Shown: in pieces, positions 1-5,255 of the stretch
Numbering within the stretch: the stretch's first letter is position 1
Layout of the letters: every line of letters begins with the position of its first letter
NCBI GenBank assembly: GCA_021840785.1
Contig: JAKBXD010000136.1
Span: forward strand, 1 to 5,267
Reading direction: 5' to 3'
Length of the DNA: 5,267 nucleotides
From: Pseudomonadota bacterium
GTDB taxonomy: Bacteria; Pseudomonadota; Gammaproteobacteria; Acidithiobacillales; Acidithiobacillaceae
The notes under the pieces: generated by a model
Told to the model about the DNA's origin: nothing
Database searches by the model: none
Seen by the model: the letters and a program-made list of their open reading frames with translations, nothing else
Program-made: the position numbers and the translations under genes

Positions 1-150
1 ACGAGATCAATTCGGCGGAATCGTTTCAGAGTGCTAAACCAAATTCCCAGGAGTAGTTTGGGAGGAAGAATTCGCGGTAGTGGCAATTCACGCCGACAGC
101 ACGCCATTATGCCCTCTGATTTTGATGAATTTATCTCTTTCAAGGTCTAA
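1..150 (+). CDS. Possible C-terminal end of a gene entering from the left edge
   Basis: Frame 1 is open from the first base to a TAA at 148-150, giving 49 residues. The tail RQHAIMPSDFDEFISFKV looks protein-like, while the first part is rich in Arg and Ser. I do not recognise the family. An open stretch of this length can occur by chance, and a rival frame (3-56, ending in TAG, tail EINSAESFQSAKPNSQE) looks equally plausible for a shorter gene end. Only one of the two, or neither, should be real. If either is real, the gene converges on the minus-strand gene at 318-1943, with two inverted repeats between them. After the TAA the same frame reopens with an ATG at 157 for 30 codons (stop at 247-249). 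That short frame has no good ribosome binding site and I do not call it. Confidence 0.3.
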   Translation, partial: TRSIRRNRFRVLNQIPRSSLGGRIRGSGNSRRQHAIMPSDFDEFISFKV

Positions 151-257
151 ACACTGATGGCGGTTGAGCAAGCTACTCCTTTTAACGTCTGGTCCTCGGC
201 TAAAGCACCCCTACCAGTTGGAGTTGCAATGGTCAGCTCCCGACCCTGAGTGATCGT

Positions 258-284
258 TCGCGCCACCACAGGCAAATGGCGCGA
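258..284. repeat. 8-bp perfect inverted repeat in the convergent intergenic gap
   Basis: The arm TCGCGCCA (258-265) is the exact reverse complement of TGGCGCGA (277-284), with an 11-base loop. It can form a GC-rich stem on either strand. It lies between the possible plus-strand gene end and the stop of the minus-strand gene, where a bidirectional terminator would be expected. No T-run follows on either side, so an intrinsic terminator is not proven; a protein-binding dyad is possible. Confidence 0.5.
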
Positions 285-306
285 GTGGACTTGGAAGCAA
301 GCACTC
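283..306 (-). terminator. Hairpin just past the stop of the 541-aa gene, possible weak terminator
   Basis: GAGTG (283-287) pairs with CACTC (302-306) and CTTG (290-293) pairs with CAAG (298-301). This leaves a 4-base loop and a 2-base bulge (288-289). The hairpin begins 11 bases beyond the stop codon of the minus-strand gene, the normal position for a terminator. It shares two bases with the neighbouring inverted repeat, so both stems cannot form completely at once. There is no U-tract, so termination efficiency and mechanism are inference. Confidence 0.35.
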
Positions 307-317
307 CCGCTGCGCGG

Positions 318-1943
318 TCAATGGCTGGGTACCGGGAGGTGTTTTCCGCAATACCCAACCACAATTAACGTCCTCTCCGCGTCCCAGTGAAAATGAACTC
401 GAATGGTCTTAGTCACGTCGTCTTCGACGTTAATCTTCAGGTGACGGAACATTTCCACAGGCACGCTACGATAATCGAATGTGCGATATCGCCGCATTGT
501 TTTGCTTCCAAGAACACCCTCCGACTCAGTTGCAGCAAAGTCATTCTTTCCAAAAAGCTTTCTCGCTTCACTGTCACCACGCTCAATAAGCATGTTCCTA
601 TAGTCGGTAACCAGAATCCTGAGCATGTCTAGCAACCGCCGTCCATACAAGAACTTGCTCGATTCAAGCGCACTCTGTTTAGCGCAATCCAATACAACAC
701 ACCTATCTCCAAAAGTCTCTTCTATGAGTTCTAGGCATTCGGCAGGCGTGGGTGCATTGCTTCTTGTGACAAACGCCAAGAGGCGTTCTGCCCCACTAAA
801 TCGCCCGCCACCGCCAGAATTTGCTAGGTGGGCGCGGAGGGCATCGATATCGGTGCTTTTCTTGTTCAGTTCCCGTTTCAGGCCATCGACAGTCGAGTTC
901 AGAGATTCGATCTCGGCTTCAAGGCTCAAATTTTCGTCCTGAGCATACTGATACATTTCTTCTTGCTGTTCGGCTATTCGAGACGCTTCCTCTAACTCAA
1001 TCCTTAAATCTTCTACATCAAGATCGTTTCTCCTTTGTCGTGCACTTTGCAATCTGCGCCGTACTGCTAGCGCAACAACACCGTCGGAACGGATTTGCTG
1101 TCGAAGCTGCGGAACATTGGTGTTGTGCGTAACGAGGCTGAGAAGTCCCGAGATACGTTCATGCTGATTATCGCCCCATTCTTCCAGCAACTCGCTACGC
1201 GCCAATTGGTTCTTGATGAAACCATTGGGCATAGGCGTATAGATGACGTTAACAGCACCAGCCCACGCCGACCATGAATGACCAAGAACCTCCTCCATTT
1301 CGTAGCTGTTAAAGTCGGGGGCGATACGTACGACCTGCGCCAGGCCGATCATCTCCTCTTGAAGGTGCCGGTCATTTACAAGAAAGTCCCCACTTCGCGT
1401 TGGACTGACAAGCACAATAGGATAACCCCGATCGGTCCGTTCGATGTCAGCGCGCAGGCCTCTATAAGTGTCTTTATCGGGCCCTACGCACTTGATTGCA
1501 CGACCAGGAGTATTACTGGCGAATTCGGCATTAGGTGACGCTGCAACGTTGCTTGCGATGTACCTAATTACACGGGGCTGTGAAGCGCTGACTGCACCTG
1601 CTACGAGTGTGCTCACTTCGTCAGTCCTAACTGCGCAGGAAACATCGACCAAATTAGGGGCGCATTTCATGCCGATCTCGACGATCCACTGTCGACCGCT
1701 ACCTCGCTCACCAGCGTGCTTTATCAGCCATGCGTAAAGCCTTGGTTCTCCTTCTGTCGCCGCACGAATAGTCAGCCACGACCGTGCGACACCACGGTAT
1801 CCCTCAAAAGTGCCATCACTCCGAAGCTGATCTGGCCTAAGACCAAAGCCGAGCTGTTCTTTGAGCCAGCCGCCGATTGCGCGACATACGGCATTCTCAG
1901 CATCCTGGCCATGCAGCGTCAATGAGTTTGCATACACAAGCAT
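318..1943 (-). CDS. Hypothetical 541-aa protein with central coiled coil
   Basis: I cannot assign this protein to a named family. It has no signal peptide or membrane segment and should be cytosolic. Three parts are visible. Residues 1-240 look globular, with the hydrophobic strand YPIVLVSP (174-181) and later the segment MIGLAQVVRIAPDF (198-211) followed by GAVNVIY (229-235). Residues about 299-375 are charged and heptad-like, an evident coiled coil, ending in a GGGG linker (377-380). Residues 381-541 form a second globular part ending in IRVHFHWDAERTLIVVGYCGKHLP (in two runs, 514-522 and 523-537), rich in beta strand. The start is firm: GAGGAGTG lies 8 bases upstream of the ATG, and the frame closes with TGA. 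The gene stands alone, converges on whatever lies at the left edge, and has lower GC (50% in a sampled 60 bases) than the secretion genes. This layout of globular domain, coiled coil and compact beta-rich tail suggests an accessory or defence-type sensor/effector, but that is inference only. Confidence 0.85.
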   Translation of the reverse strand: MLVYANSLTLHGQDAENAVCRAIGGWLKEQLGFGLRPDQLRSDGTFEGYRGVARSWLTIRAATEGEPRLYAWLIKHAGERGSGRQWIVEIGMKCAPNLVDVSCAVRTDEVSTLVAGAVSASQPRVIRYIASNVAASPNAEFASNTPGRAIKCVGPDKDTYRGLRADIERTDRGYPIVLVSPTRSGDFLVNDRHLQEEMIGLAQVVRIAPDFNSYEMEEVLGHSWSAWAGAVNVIYTPMPNGFIKNQLARSELLEEWGDNQHERISGLLSLVTHNTNVPQLRQQIRSDGVVALAVRRRLQSARQRRNDLDVEDLRIELEEASRIAEQQEEMYQYAQDENLSLEAEIESLNSTVDGLKRELNKKSTDIDALRAHLANSGGGGRFSGAERLLAFVTRSNAPTPAECLELIEETFGDRCVVLDCAKQSALESSKFLYGRRLLDMLRILVTDYRNMLIERGDSEARKLFGKNDFAATESEGVLGSKTMRRYRTFDYRSVPVEMFRHLKINVEDDVTKTIRVHFHWDAERTLIVVGYCGKHLPVPSH

Positions 1944-1951
1944 GCCAATTT

Positions 1952-1959
1952 CACTCCTC
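1952..1959 (-). promoter_or_regulatory. Ribosome binding site of the 541-aa gene
   Basis: On the minus strand the sequence reads GAGGAGTG, 8 bases before the ATG at 1941-1943. This strong Shine-Dalgarno match fixes the start codon. I could not find a convincing -35/-10 pair upstream of it. Confidence 0.75.
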
Positions 1960-2003
1960 GTGTCTTGGGCGCGATCCGCGTTTTGTCACATCAGCACAAG
2001 CAT

Positions 2004-2014
2004 GTATTGAATAC
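2004..2014. repeat. 11-bp palindrome upstream of the 541-aa gene
   Basis: GTATT-G-AATAC is a perfect dyad centred on 2009, 60 bases upstream of the start of the minus-strand gene. CAT (2001-2003) and ATG (2016-2018) flank it almost symmetrically. It overlaps the stop codon of the doubtful 81-codon frame. The position suits an operator for the 541-aa gene, but a dyad this short can arise by chance. Confidence 0.3.
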
Positions 2015-2259
2015 TATGCGCGATAGCCGCAGTCCCATATCCGCGACAGGCCGGTTACCGCTCGATGAGCCTCGGACTCGGCGGGAAGTACCCGAATAAA
2101 CCACCTACGCCCGACCCCCAACCAAAGCCACCTGTCGCGCAGCCGTAACGAACCGTAAGTAGTATCATCTGCTCTGGCTTTGGTGGTCATAACATCGCCA
2201 TGCGGCTGGAACAGCCAGTGTTCCGGCTCAATAAGAACGAATTTATCAGTCTGTGCCAT
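2014..2259 (-). CDS. Doubtful 81-aa small protein upstream of the 541-aa gene
   Basis: Starting at the ATG (2257-2259), this frame encodes MAQTDKFVLIEPEHWLFQPHG and continues to a tail ending IWDCGYRA. The product is rich in Trp and Arg, with a block RDRWLWLGVGRRWFIRVLP. It has no clear membrane segment or signal peptide, and I do not recognise the family. It lies on the same strand as the 541-aa gene, 70 bases upstream of it, so the two could be co-transcribed. Against it, no Shine-Dalgarno sequence precedes this ATG, nor the internal ATG that begins MTTKARAD, nor the TTG at 2319. The surrounding kilobase shows no other convincing genes. It may be a real small gene, a remnant of a longer one, or chance. 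Confidence 0.3.
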   Translation of the reverse strand: MAQTDKFVLIEPEHWLFQPHGDVMTTKARADDTTYGSLRLRDRWLWLGVGRRWFIRVLPAESEAHRAVTGLSRIWDCGYRA

Positions 2260-2433
2260 TTTAGTAGTCGGTTGGCCCGTCCTACAACACGGGGCGCTGC
2301 GGTATCTGGGACTGCCCAACTAACAATTTGCCGACCCATTGCCGCATATAACAACTGCGCGGCTTGCGGCATAAACAAGATTTCTCTTGAAAATCAAGTA
2401 TCGCCAGACATTCTGAAGCATTGGGCGTAGGGT

Positions 2434-2459
2434 GATATGCGACCATTTGGTCGAATATC
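2434..2459. repeat. 26-bp near-perfect palindrome
   Basis: The left arm GATATGCGACCA (2434-2445) and right arm TGGTCGAATATC (2448-2459) pair at 11 of 12 positions around a central TT. The only mismatch is G2439 opposite A2454. This is the strongest dyad in the window. Its length and symmetry suit a binding site for a dimeric regulator, or a hairpin recognised by a relaxase or replication protein. It is not followed by a T-run, so it is not a typical intrinsic terminator. Confidence 0.75.
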
Positions 2460-2465
2460 CGTTTA

Positions 2466-2535
2466 GGCGGCAAAACGGCCGCCAGTCCCCTTTGCAGAAC
2501 CTTCCGCAAAGGTCCTGAACCCCAGGGCTTTGCCC
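2466..2535. repeat. Three tandem stem-loops, possible oriT or control region
   Basis: Three perfect inverted repeats follow one another. GGCGGC/GCCGCC (2466-2471, 2478-2483) has a 6-base loop. CCTTTGC/GCAAAGG (2489-2495, 2506-2512) has a 10-base loop. GGGC/GCCC (2525-2528, 2532-2535) has a 3-base loop. The second is followed at once by TCCTGA (2513-2518), which loosely resembles the YATCCTG core of nic sites cut by MOBP-type relaxases, but with a mismatch and the wrong next base. Together with the palindrome at 2434-2459 this makes four dyads in about 100 bases of non-coding DNA upstream of a conjugation-type operon. An oriT or regulatory role is inference; the repeats themselves are seen directly. 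Confidence 0.5.
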
Positions 2536-2863
2536 ACCTGTTCCCCGCGCTCGTTGCTCTCTCTTACCGGTGCTTCTGATGAAAAAACGACAGGAAGAAA
2601 GACGACTGGCCCTGCCGCCATGCGCATATGAACTGCTTCTGCCGAGCAGGGACCCTCTTATAGCCGCAAACCCCCTTGCCTTTGGCGGGAACAGAATTGC
2701 GTGCGCCCATCATCCAAAAAGACGCGGGTCTTGGCGATCGCCTACAACTGAGAAGAGCAGCGCGAGAAGTGGTGTGTGGGCCCGAATCCCGCATGTCCCG
2801 AGCCTTACGATCCCCATCCCTTTCCGCTGATCCCCCCGTTGCCCCGCCGCCTGCCGCGGATGT

Positions 2864-2930
2864 GGTATATAAGGACGCGCCATTCCTTGACTATCGTCTA
2901 TGGCATAGGATATAACACGCTGTATATACC
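2864..2930. promoter_or_regulatory. Inverted repeat flanking the secretion operon promoter
   Basis: GGTATATA (2864-2871) and TATATACC (2923-2930) are exact reverse complements on either side of the predicted promoter. The right copy overlaps the expected transcription start. Paired operators placed this way could support looping repression. The half-sites are short and AT-rich, so coincidence is quite possible. Confidence 0.3.
2887..2916 (+). promoter_or_regulatory. Sigma-70-type promoter of the icmG-icmC-icmD operon
   Basis: TTGACT (2887-2892) and TATAAC (2911-2916) match the -35 and -10 consensus at five of six positions each, with an 18-base spacer. Transcription would begin near 2923, giving a leader of about 23 bases before the ATG at 2946. 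The site is AT-rich within GC-rich surroundings, which adds weight. It implies that the operon starts at icmG rather than continuing from icmL-icmK-icmE upstream. Confidence 0.65.
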
Positions 2931-2936
2931 CGGACT

Positions 2937-2942
2937 GGTGAG
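2937..2942 (+). promoter_or_regulatory. Ribosome binding site of the icmG-like gene
   Basis: GGTGAG lies 3 bases before the ATG at 2946. An in-frame TAA at 2913-2915 (inside the -10 box), with no alternative start codon after it, makes this ATG the only possible upstream start. Confidence 0.6.
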
Positions 2943-2945
2943 AGT

Positions 2946-4274
2946 ATGAGCGCAGACCCGTGGCAGACTTTGGGCGCCAAGCGCCCAGATGAAGACGAAG
3001 AAGGGGATCGTATCGATATCGCGGGGTTTGCGGACTCGTACAACCCGGATCTCGATGGGGAAGCCTTGGAGGGGGCGGCGCCAGCGGGTGAGGTGCCGCC
3101 CCCACGTTTTGGAGGCACCGAATCCGGGAGCCCCGCAGGCGAAGACGGGGAGATGGGCCTCGAGGATCGGCGCCTCGAACTCCAGGAGCCCCAGCGGCCG
3201 GCGCCAACCCGTCCGCCGGCCGGCCCCCCGATTTCGATAACGATCGCGCGAACTGCGGCACCCAAGGCGGCGGCATCCATAGCGCAGGCCTCGCCCGCGC
3301 CGACCGCGCCGATGCCCCCAAAGAGGACCGTTCCGCCCCAGGCGATCGAGGAAGAGCGGGGGGCGGAGGAGGGTGGTGAGCAGGGGCGGGAGTCGGATAC
3401 CCAGGGTCTCACACAGGAGCCGGCAAGCGCCAGGCCGCGTCGTTCGTCTTGGCCCCTGGTGGCGGCCGTTGTCGGTGCCGTGACGCTGTTGGCGGGTGTT
3501 GGGGCGGTGGCTTTCCTGAAAAGCGTCCAGCCGCCACGCGAACCCCTGGCCCAACCGCTGCCAGCGCCGCCTGGTGTCACGACTCCGGCGCCGCCCCCTC
3601 GCTCGCTCACAACACCGGTGGAACCCCCGGGCGCCGCGGGGATCCGCGTTCAGCCGGCACCGCCACTGTCACTGGCGGCGGCGTCCGGCACACCGGCCGC
3701 GGCGCCGAACTCGACTCCTTCACCGCAGAACACCGAAACGGCGGTGCCGGGCGCCGCCGCGGCAGGGTCCCTTTCTGCCCCCAGTCGGTCCGAGGGTCCC
3801 TCCGTGTCGGTGCCGGTCTCGTCTCATTCGATAGCAAGTCAACTGGCCCGGCTCGAGCGCTCGTTTCAGGGGATCAAATTTCTTGTGGGGCAGATCACCC
3901 AGAAAGAAAGCGCGCTTGCCGTGGCGATCCAGAAAGAGCAGACGACATCGCTGCGCGATGCCGCGGTGATCGCCCGGCAGGGCCGGGAGATCGCGCACCT
4001 GACGTGGCTCGTCCACCATGCGCCGCACGTCACGGTCCGTCCCCCGGCGCCGCCAAAACCCAAACCCAAGCCAAAGCCCGTGGTGCCCCCCGTGCAGCTG
4101 GTCGGCATCATCGGTCACACGGCCTGGATCGAGCTACCCAACGGCGCGCTGGTGCGGATCTTCCGGGGTAATCCGATCCCGGGGACGCCCACGCTGGCCG
4201 TGCGCTCCATACAGGCCAACCCCCCGCTACTGGTCCTGAGCAACGGAGTCCATCTCCGCGAGGCGGGACCCTGA
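2946..4274 (+). CDS. icmG: IcmG/DotF (TraP)-like type IVB secretion protein, bitopic inner-membrane
   Basis: This 442-residue protein has the layout expected of IcmG/DotF and IncI TraP. Residues 1-165 form a hydrophilic, acidic, proline-rich cytosolic part, and RPRR (163-166) gives a positive-inside signal. One membrane segment follows (about 170-191). Next come a long Pro/Ala/Ser/Thr-rich periplasmic linker (about 195-292), a helical, coiled-coil-like stretch (about 295-357), a (KP)n hinge at 371-378, and a compact C-terminal domain (381-442) containing VQLVGIIGHTAWIELPNG (383-400). The C-terminal domain resembles TraP/PilP-type small beta domains. It is longer than Legionella IcmG (about 270 residues) and R64 TraP (about 235), mainly because of the low-complexity linkers. 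In Dot/Icm systems the protein belongs to the inner-membrane part of the machine. The assignment rests on architecture and on the order of the next genes, since the low-complexity sequence gives little direct similarity. Confidence 0.7.
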   Translation: MSADPWQTLGAKRPDEDEEGDRIDIAGFADSYNPDLDGEALEGAAPAGEVPPPRFGGTESGSPAGEDGEMGLEDRRLELQEPQRPAPTRPPAGPPISITIARTAAPKAAASIAQASPAPTAPMPPKRTVPPQAIEEERGAEEGGEQGRESDTQGLTQEPASARPRRSSWPLVAAVVGAVTLLAGVGAVAFLKSVQPPREPLAQPLPAPPGVTTPAPPPRSLTTPVEPPGAAGIRVQPAPPLSLAAASGTPAAAPNSTPSPQNTETAVPGAAAAGSLSAPSRSEGPSVSVPVSSHSIASQLARLERSFQGIKFLVGQITQKESALAVAIQKEQTTSLRDAAVIARQGREIAHLTWLVHHAPHVTVRPPAPPKPKPKPKPVVPPVQLVGIIGHTAWIELPNGALVRIFRGNPIPGTPTLAVRSIQANPPLLVLSNGVHLREAGP

Positions 4275-4280
4275 GGACCC

Positions 4281-4814
4281 ATGACGATTTCTGCTTATAC
4301 GGGCCCGGCTTCGAGCGCCACCGTGTGGATCGCGATCGGCAATATCGCCGATTCGATCCTGCGCCTCGTGCCGGATGCCTGTGGGCTGGTGGGTCTTGTG
4401 TTGGTGATGCACGCCCTCGTCAAGGCGACCCGCGTCGGTCAGTCCGGTGGCCGGGATTCGTGGGGTGGGGTGATCGGCGAGCTGTATTTCGGCGCGATGC
4501 TGTCATCGATTGCGATGTCCATGGCCATGGTCTCGCACTCGTTTTTCGGTCCGACGTTCAACGGGTACGGCTCGGTTTCGCCGATCAGCACGGACGTGCC
4601 GATCGCGCAGGCCGTGCAGGAGGCGCTCACCAATCTGATCGTCTTGCTGGGTTGGTTTGCCTTCATTCGCGGTCTCTACGTCTGGCGTTCAGTGGCCGAC
4701 GGAGGTGGTCAGGATCGCCATCCCTTCTGGACGGGCCTCACGTTCGTGGTGGCCGGGGCCCTGGCCGCCAATATCGGGGCGACGCTGGCGTCGCTGACGG
4801 CCAGTTTCTTGTGA
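4281..4814 (+). CDS. icmC: IcmC/DotE (TraQ)-like polytopic inner-membrane protein
   Basis: This 177-residue hydrophobic protein has four probable membrane segments: about 30-48, 65-88, 112-134 and 150-175. A charged loop with RVGQSGGRD (51-59) follows the first. A polar loop GYGSVSPISTD (95-105) lies between the second and third, and a short GGGQDRH loop (141-147) precedes the last. There is no cleavable signal peptide. Size and topology fit IcmC/DotE of Dot/Icm systems (about 190 residues) and TraQ of IncI plasmids (about 176). The position directly between icmG-like and icmD-like genes is the same as in both systems. The gene starts 6 bases after the icmG stop, and its ribosome binding site GAGGA (4273-4277) overlaps that stop, so translation is probably coupled. 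Its exact biochemical role within the inner-membrane complex is not known to me. Confidence 0.75.
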   Translation: MTISAYTGPASSATVWIAIGNIADSILRLVPDACGLVGLVLVMHALVKATRVGQSGGRDSWGGVIGELYFGAMLSSIAMSMAMVSHSFFGPTFNGYGSVSPISTDVPIAQAVQEALTNLIVLLGWFAFIRGLYVWRSVADGGGQDRHPFWTGLTFVVAGALAANIGATLASLTASFL

Positions 4815-4844
4815 GCGGGCGCCAAACGCAGTCCATTTTTCCCT

Positions 4845-4851
4845 GAGGAGG
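4845..4851 (+). promoter_or_regulatory. Strong ribosome binding site of the icmD-like gene
   Basis: GAGGAGG ends 5 bases before the ATG at 4857. Two further ATGs follow in frame at 4863 and 4866, further from it. The first ATG has the most usual spacing and keeps the basic start of the signal peptide complete. Confidence 0.7.
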
Positions 4852-4856
4852 GGTCC

Positions 4857-5255
4857 ATGAAGATGATGAAGAAACACGTACGTCAGGTTCTGACGCTGGT
4901 GGGGTTTTGGATGTGGGCGCCAATGGCATTCGCCTACAGCTTTGGCGGGGGATCGTACGGCGGCGGGGGTTATGGGGGAGTCGGCAGCTCGGGCGTGACG
5001 CCGGGCGGTGGCGTGAATCTCAATACGGCGTTGACCGGTGCCGATACGACGATCCTGCTTGTCAAGGGCGTGGTGATCGATGTGGCGACGTTGTTGGGCA
5101 TCGTCTTGATGATGACCGGGATCATCAAGTTCACCAAGGAGCGCTCGCAGGGCGAAAACCATCACGTTGCGGCGATGAAGCACATTGCCGCCGGCGCACT
5201 GCTGGCCTCGATCGGCGTGGCGCTGATGATGTTCGTGAACGCCATTTATACCTGA
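4857..5255 (+). CDS. icmD: IcmD/DotP (TraR)-like small membrane protein with signal peptide
   Basis: This 132-residue protein has the same length as Legionella IcmD as I recall it. It starts with a basic stretch MKMMKKHVRQ, then a hydrophobic core and a likely signal-peptidase site after AFA (24-26). The mature start is very glycine-rich (29-53: GGGSYGGGGYGG and onward). Two membrane segments follow, about 67-90 and 107-128, separated by a charged loop KFTKERSQGENHH (91-103). This pattern is characteristic of IcmD/DotP and of TraR on IncI plasmids, small proteins of the inner-membrane part of type IVB systems. The gap from the icmC-like gene is 42 bases with its own strong ribosome binding site, suggesting that this gene is translated at a higher level. 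Its stop overlaps the next start by one base. It is the most securely identified of the three genes. Confidence 0.8.
   Translation: MKMMKKHVRQVLTLVGFWMWAPMAFAYSFGGGSYGGGGYGGVGSSGVTPGGGVNLNTALTGADTTILLVKGVVIDVATLLGIVLMMTGIIKFTKERSQGENHHVAAMKHIAAGALLASIGVALMMFVNAIYT

Larger units (their letters stand above)
2260..2860. other. Long region without a convincing gene
   Basis: Several short frames on both strands are open here (for example 2200-2430 plus, 2282-2509 minus and 2579-2830 plus). None has a good ribosome binding site or a recognisable product, and they overlap one another. The clear content is structural: a cluster of dyads at 2434-2535. From about 2540 to 2860 I see no tRNA, no terminator with a T-run and no repeat. 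The region separates the lower-GC minus-strand gene from the GC-rich secretion operon and may include a decayed gene or an element junction. Confidence 0.6.

Noticed and set aside
2311..2372. Integron attC-like site, from the TGCCGCA/TGCGGCA repeat (2340-2346, 2365-2371) with nearby TAACAA and, on the minus strand, GTTATATGC and TTAGTTGGGC
   Set aside because: The outer core sites do not pair as an attC requires, the GTTRRRY match fails, and no cassette-like gene or second site is present.
2282..2509. Minus-strand frame of 75 codons from a TTG start
   Set aside because: It runs through the CCTTTGC/GCAAAGG and GGCGGC/GCCGCC stem-loops and the 26-bp palindrome, has no ribosome binding site, and overlaps other equally weak frames.
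2733..2742. GGCGATCGCC, a HIP1-like palindrome
   Set aside because: It is a single copy. HIP1 matters only when highly repeated in cyanobacterial genomes, and nothing else here suggests that origin.
2776..2800. Possible tRNA T-arm-like sequence around CCCGAATCCC
   Set aside because: No acceptor, D or anticodon arms can be drawn around it.
2579..2830. Plus-strand 83-codon frame starting MKKRQEERRLALP
   Set aside because: No ribosome binding site precedes it, the product is low in hydrophobic structure with scattered Arg, Ser and Pro, and no family is recognisable.
2710..3610. Long minus-strand frames opposite icmG (up to 239 codons)
   Set aside because: They are shadows produced by the GC-rich, Pro/Ala-coding sequence of the plus-strand gene. 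They have no ribosome binding sites and their products are low-complexity.
3449..4171. Plus-strand 240-codon frame inside icmG in another frame
   Set aside because: The product is an Arg/Gly/Ala-rich shadow of the GC-rich gene, with no domain and no start signal.
4335..4352. Dyad ATCGGC-AATATC-GCCGAT within the icmC-like gene
   Set aside because: It lies in coding sequence for residues about 19-24, where codon choice can explain it, and no regulatory context is apparent.
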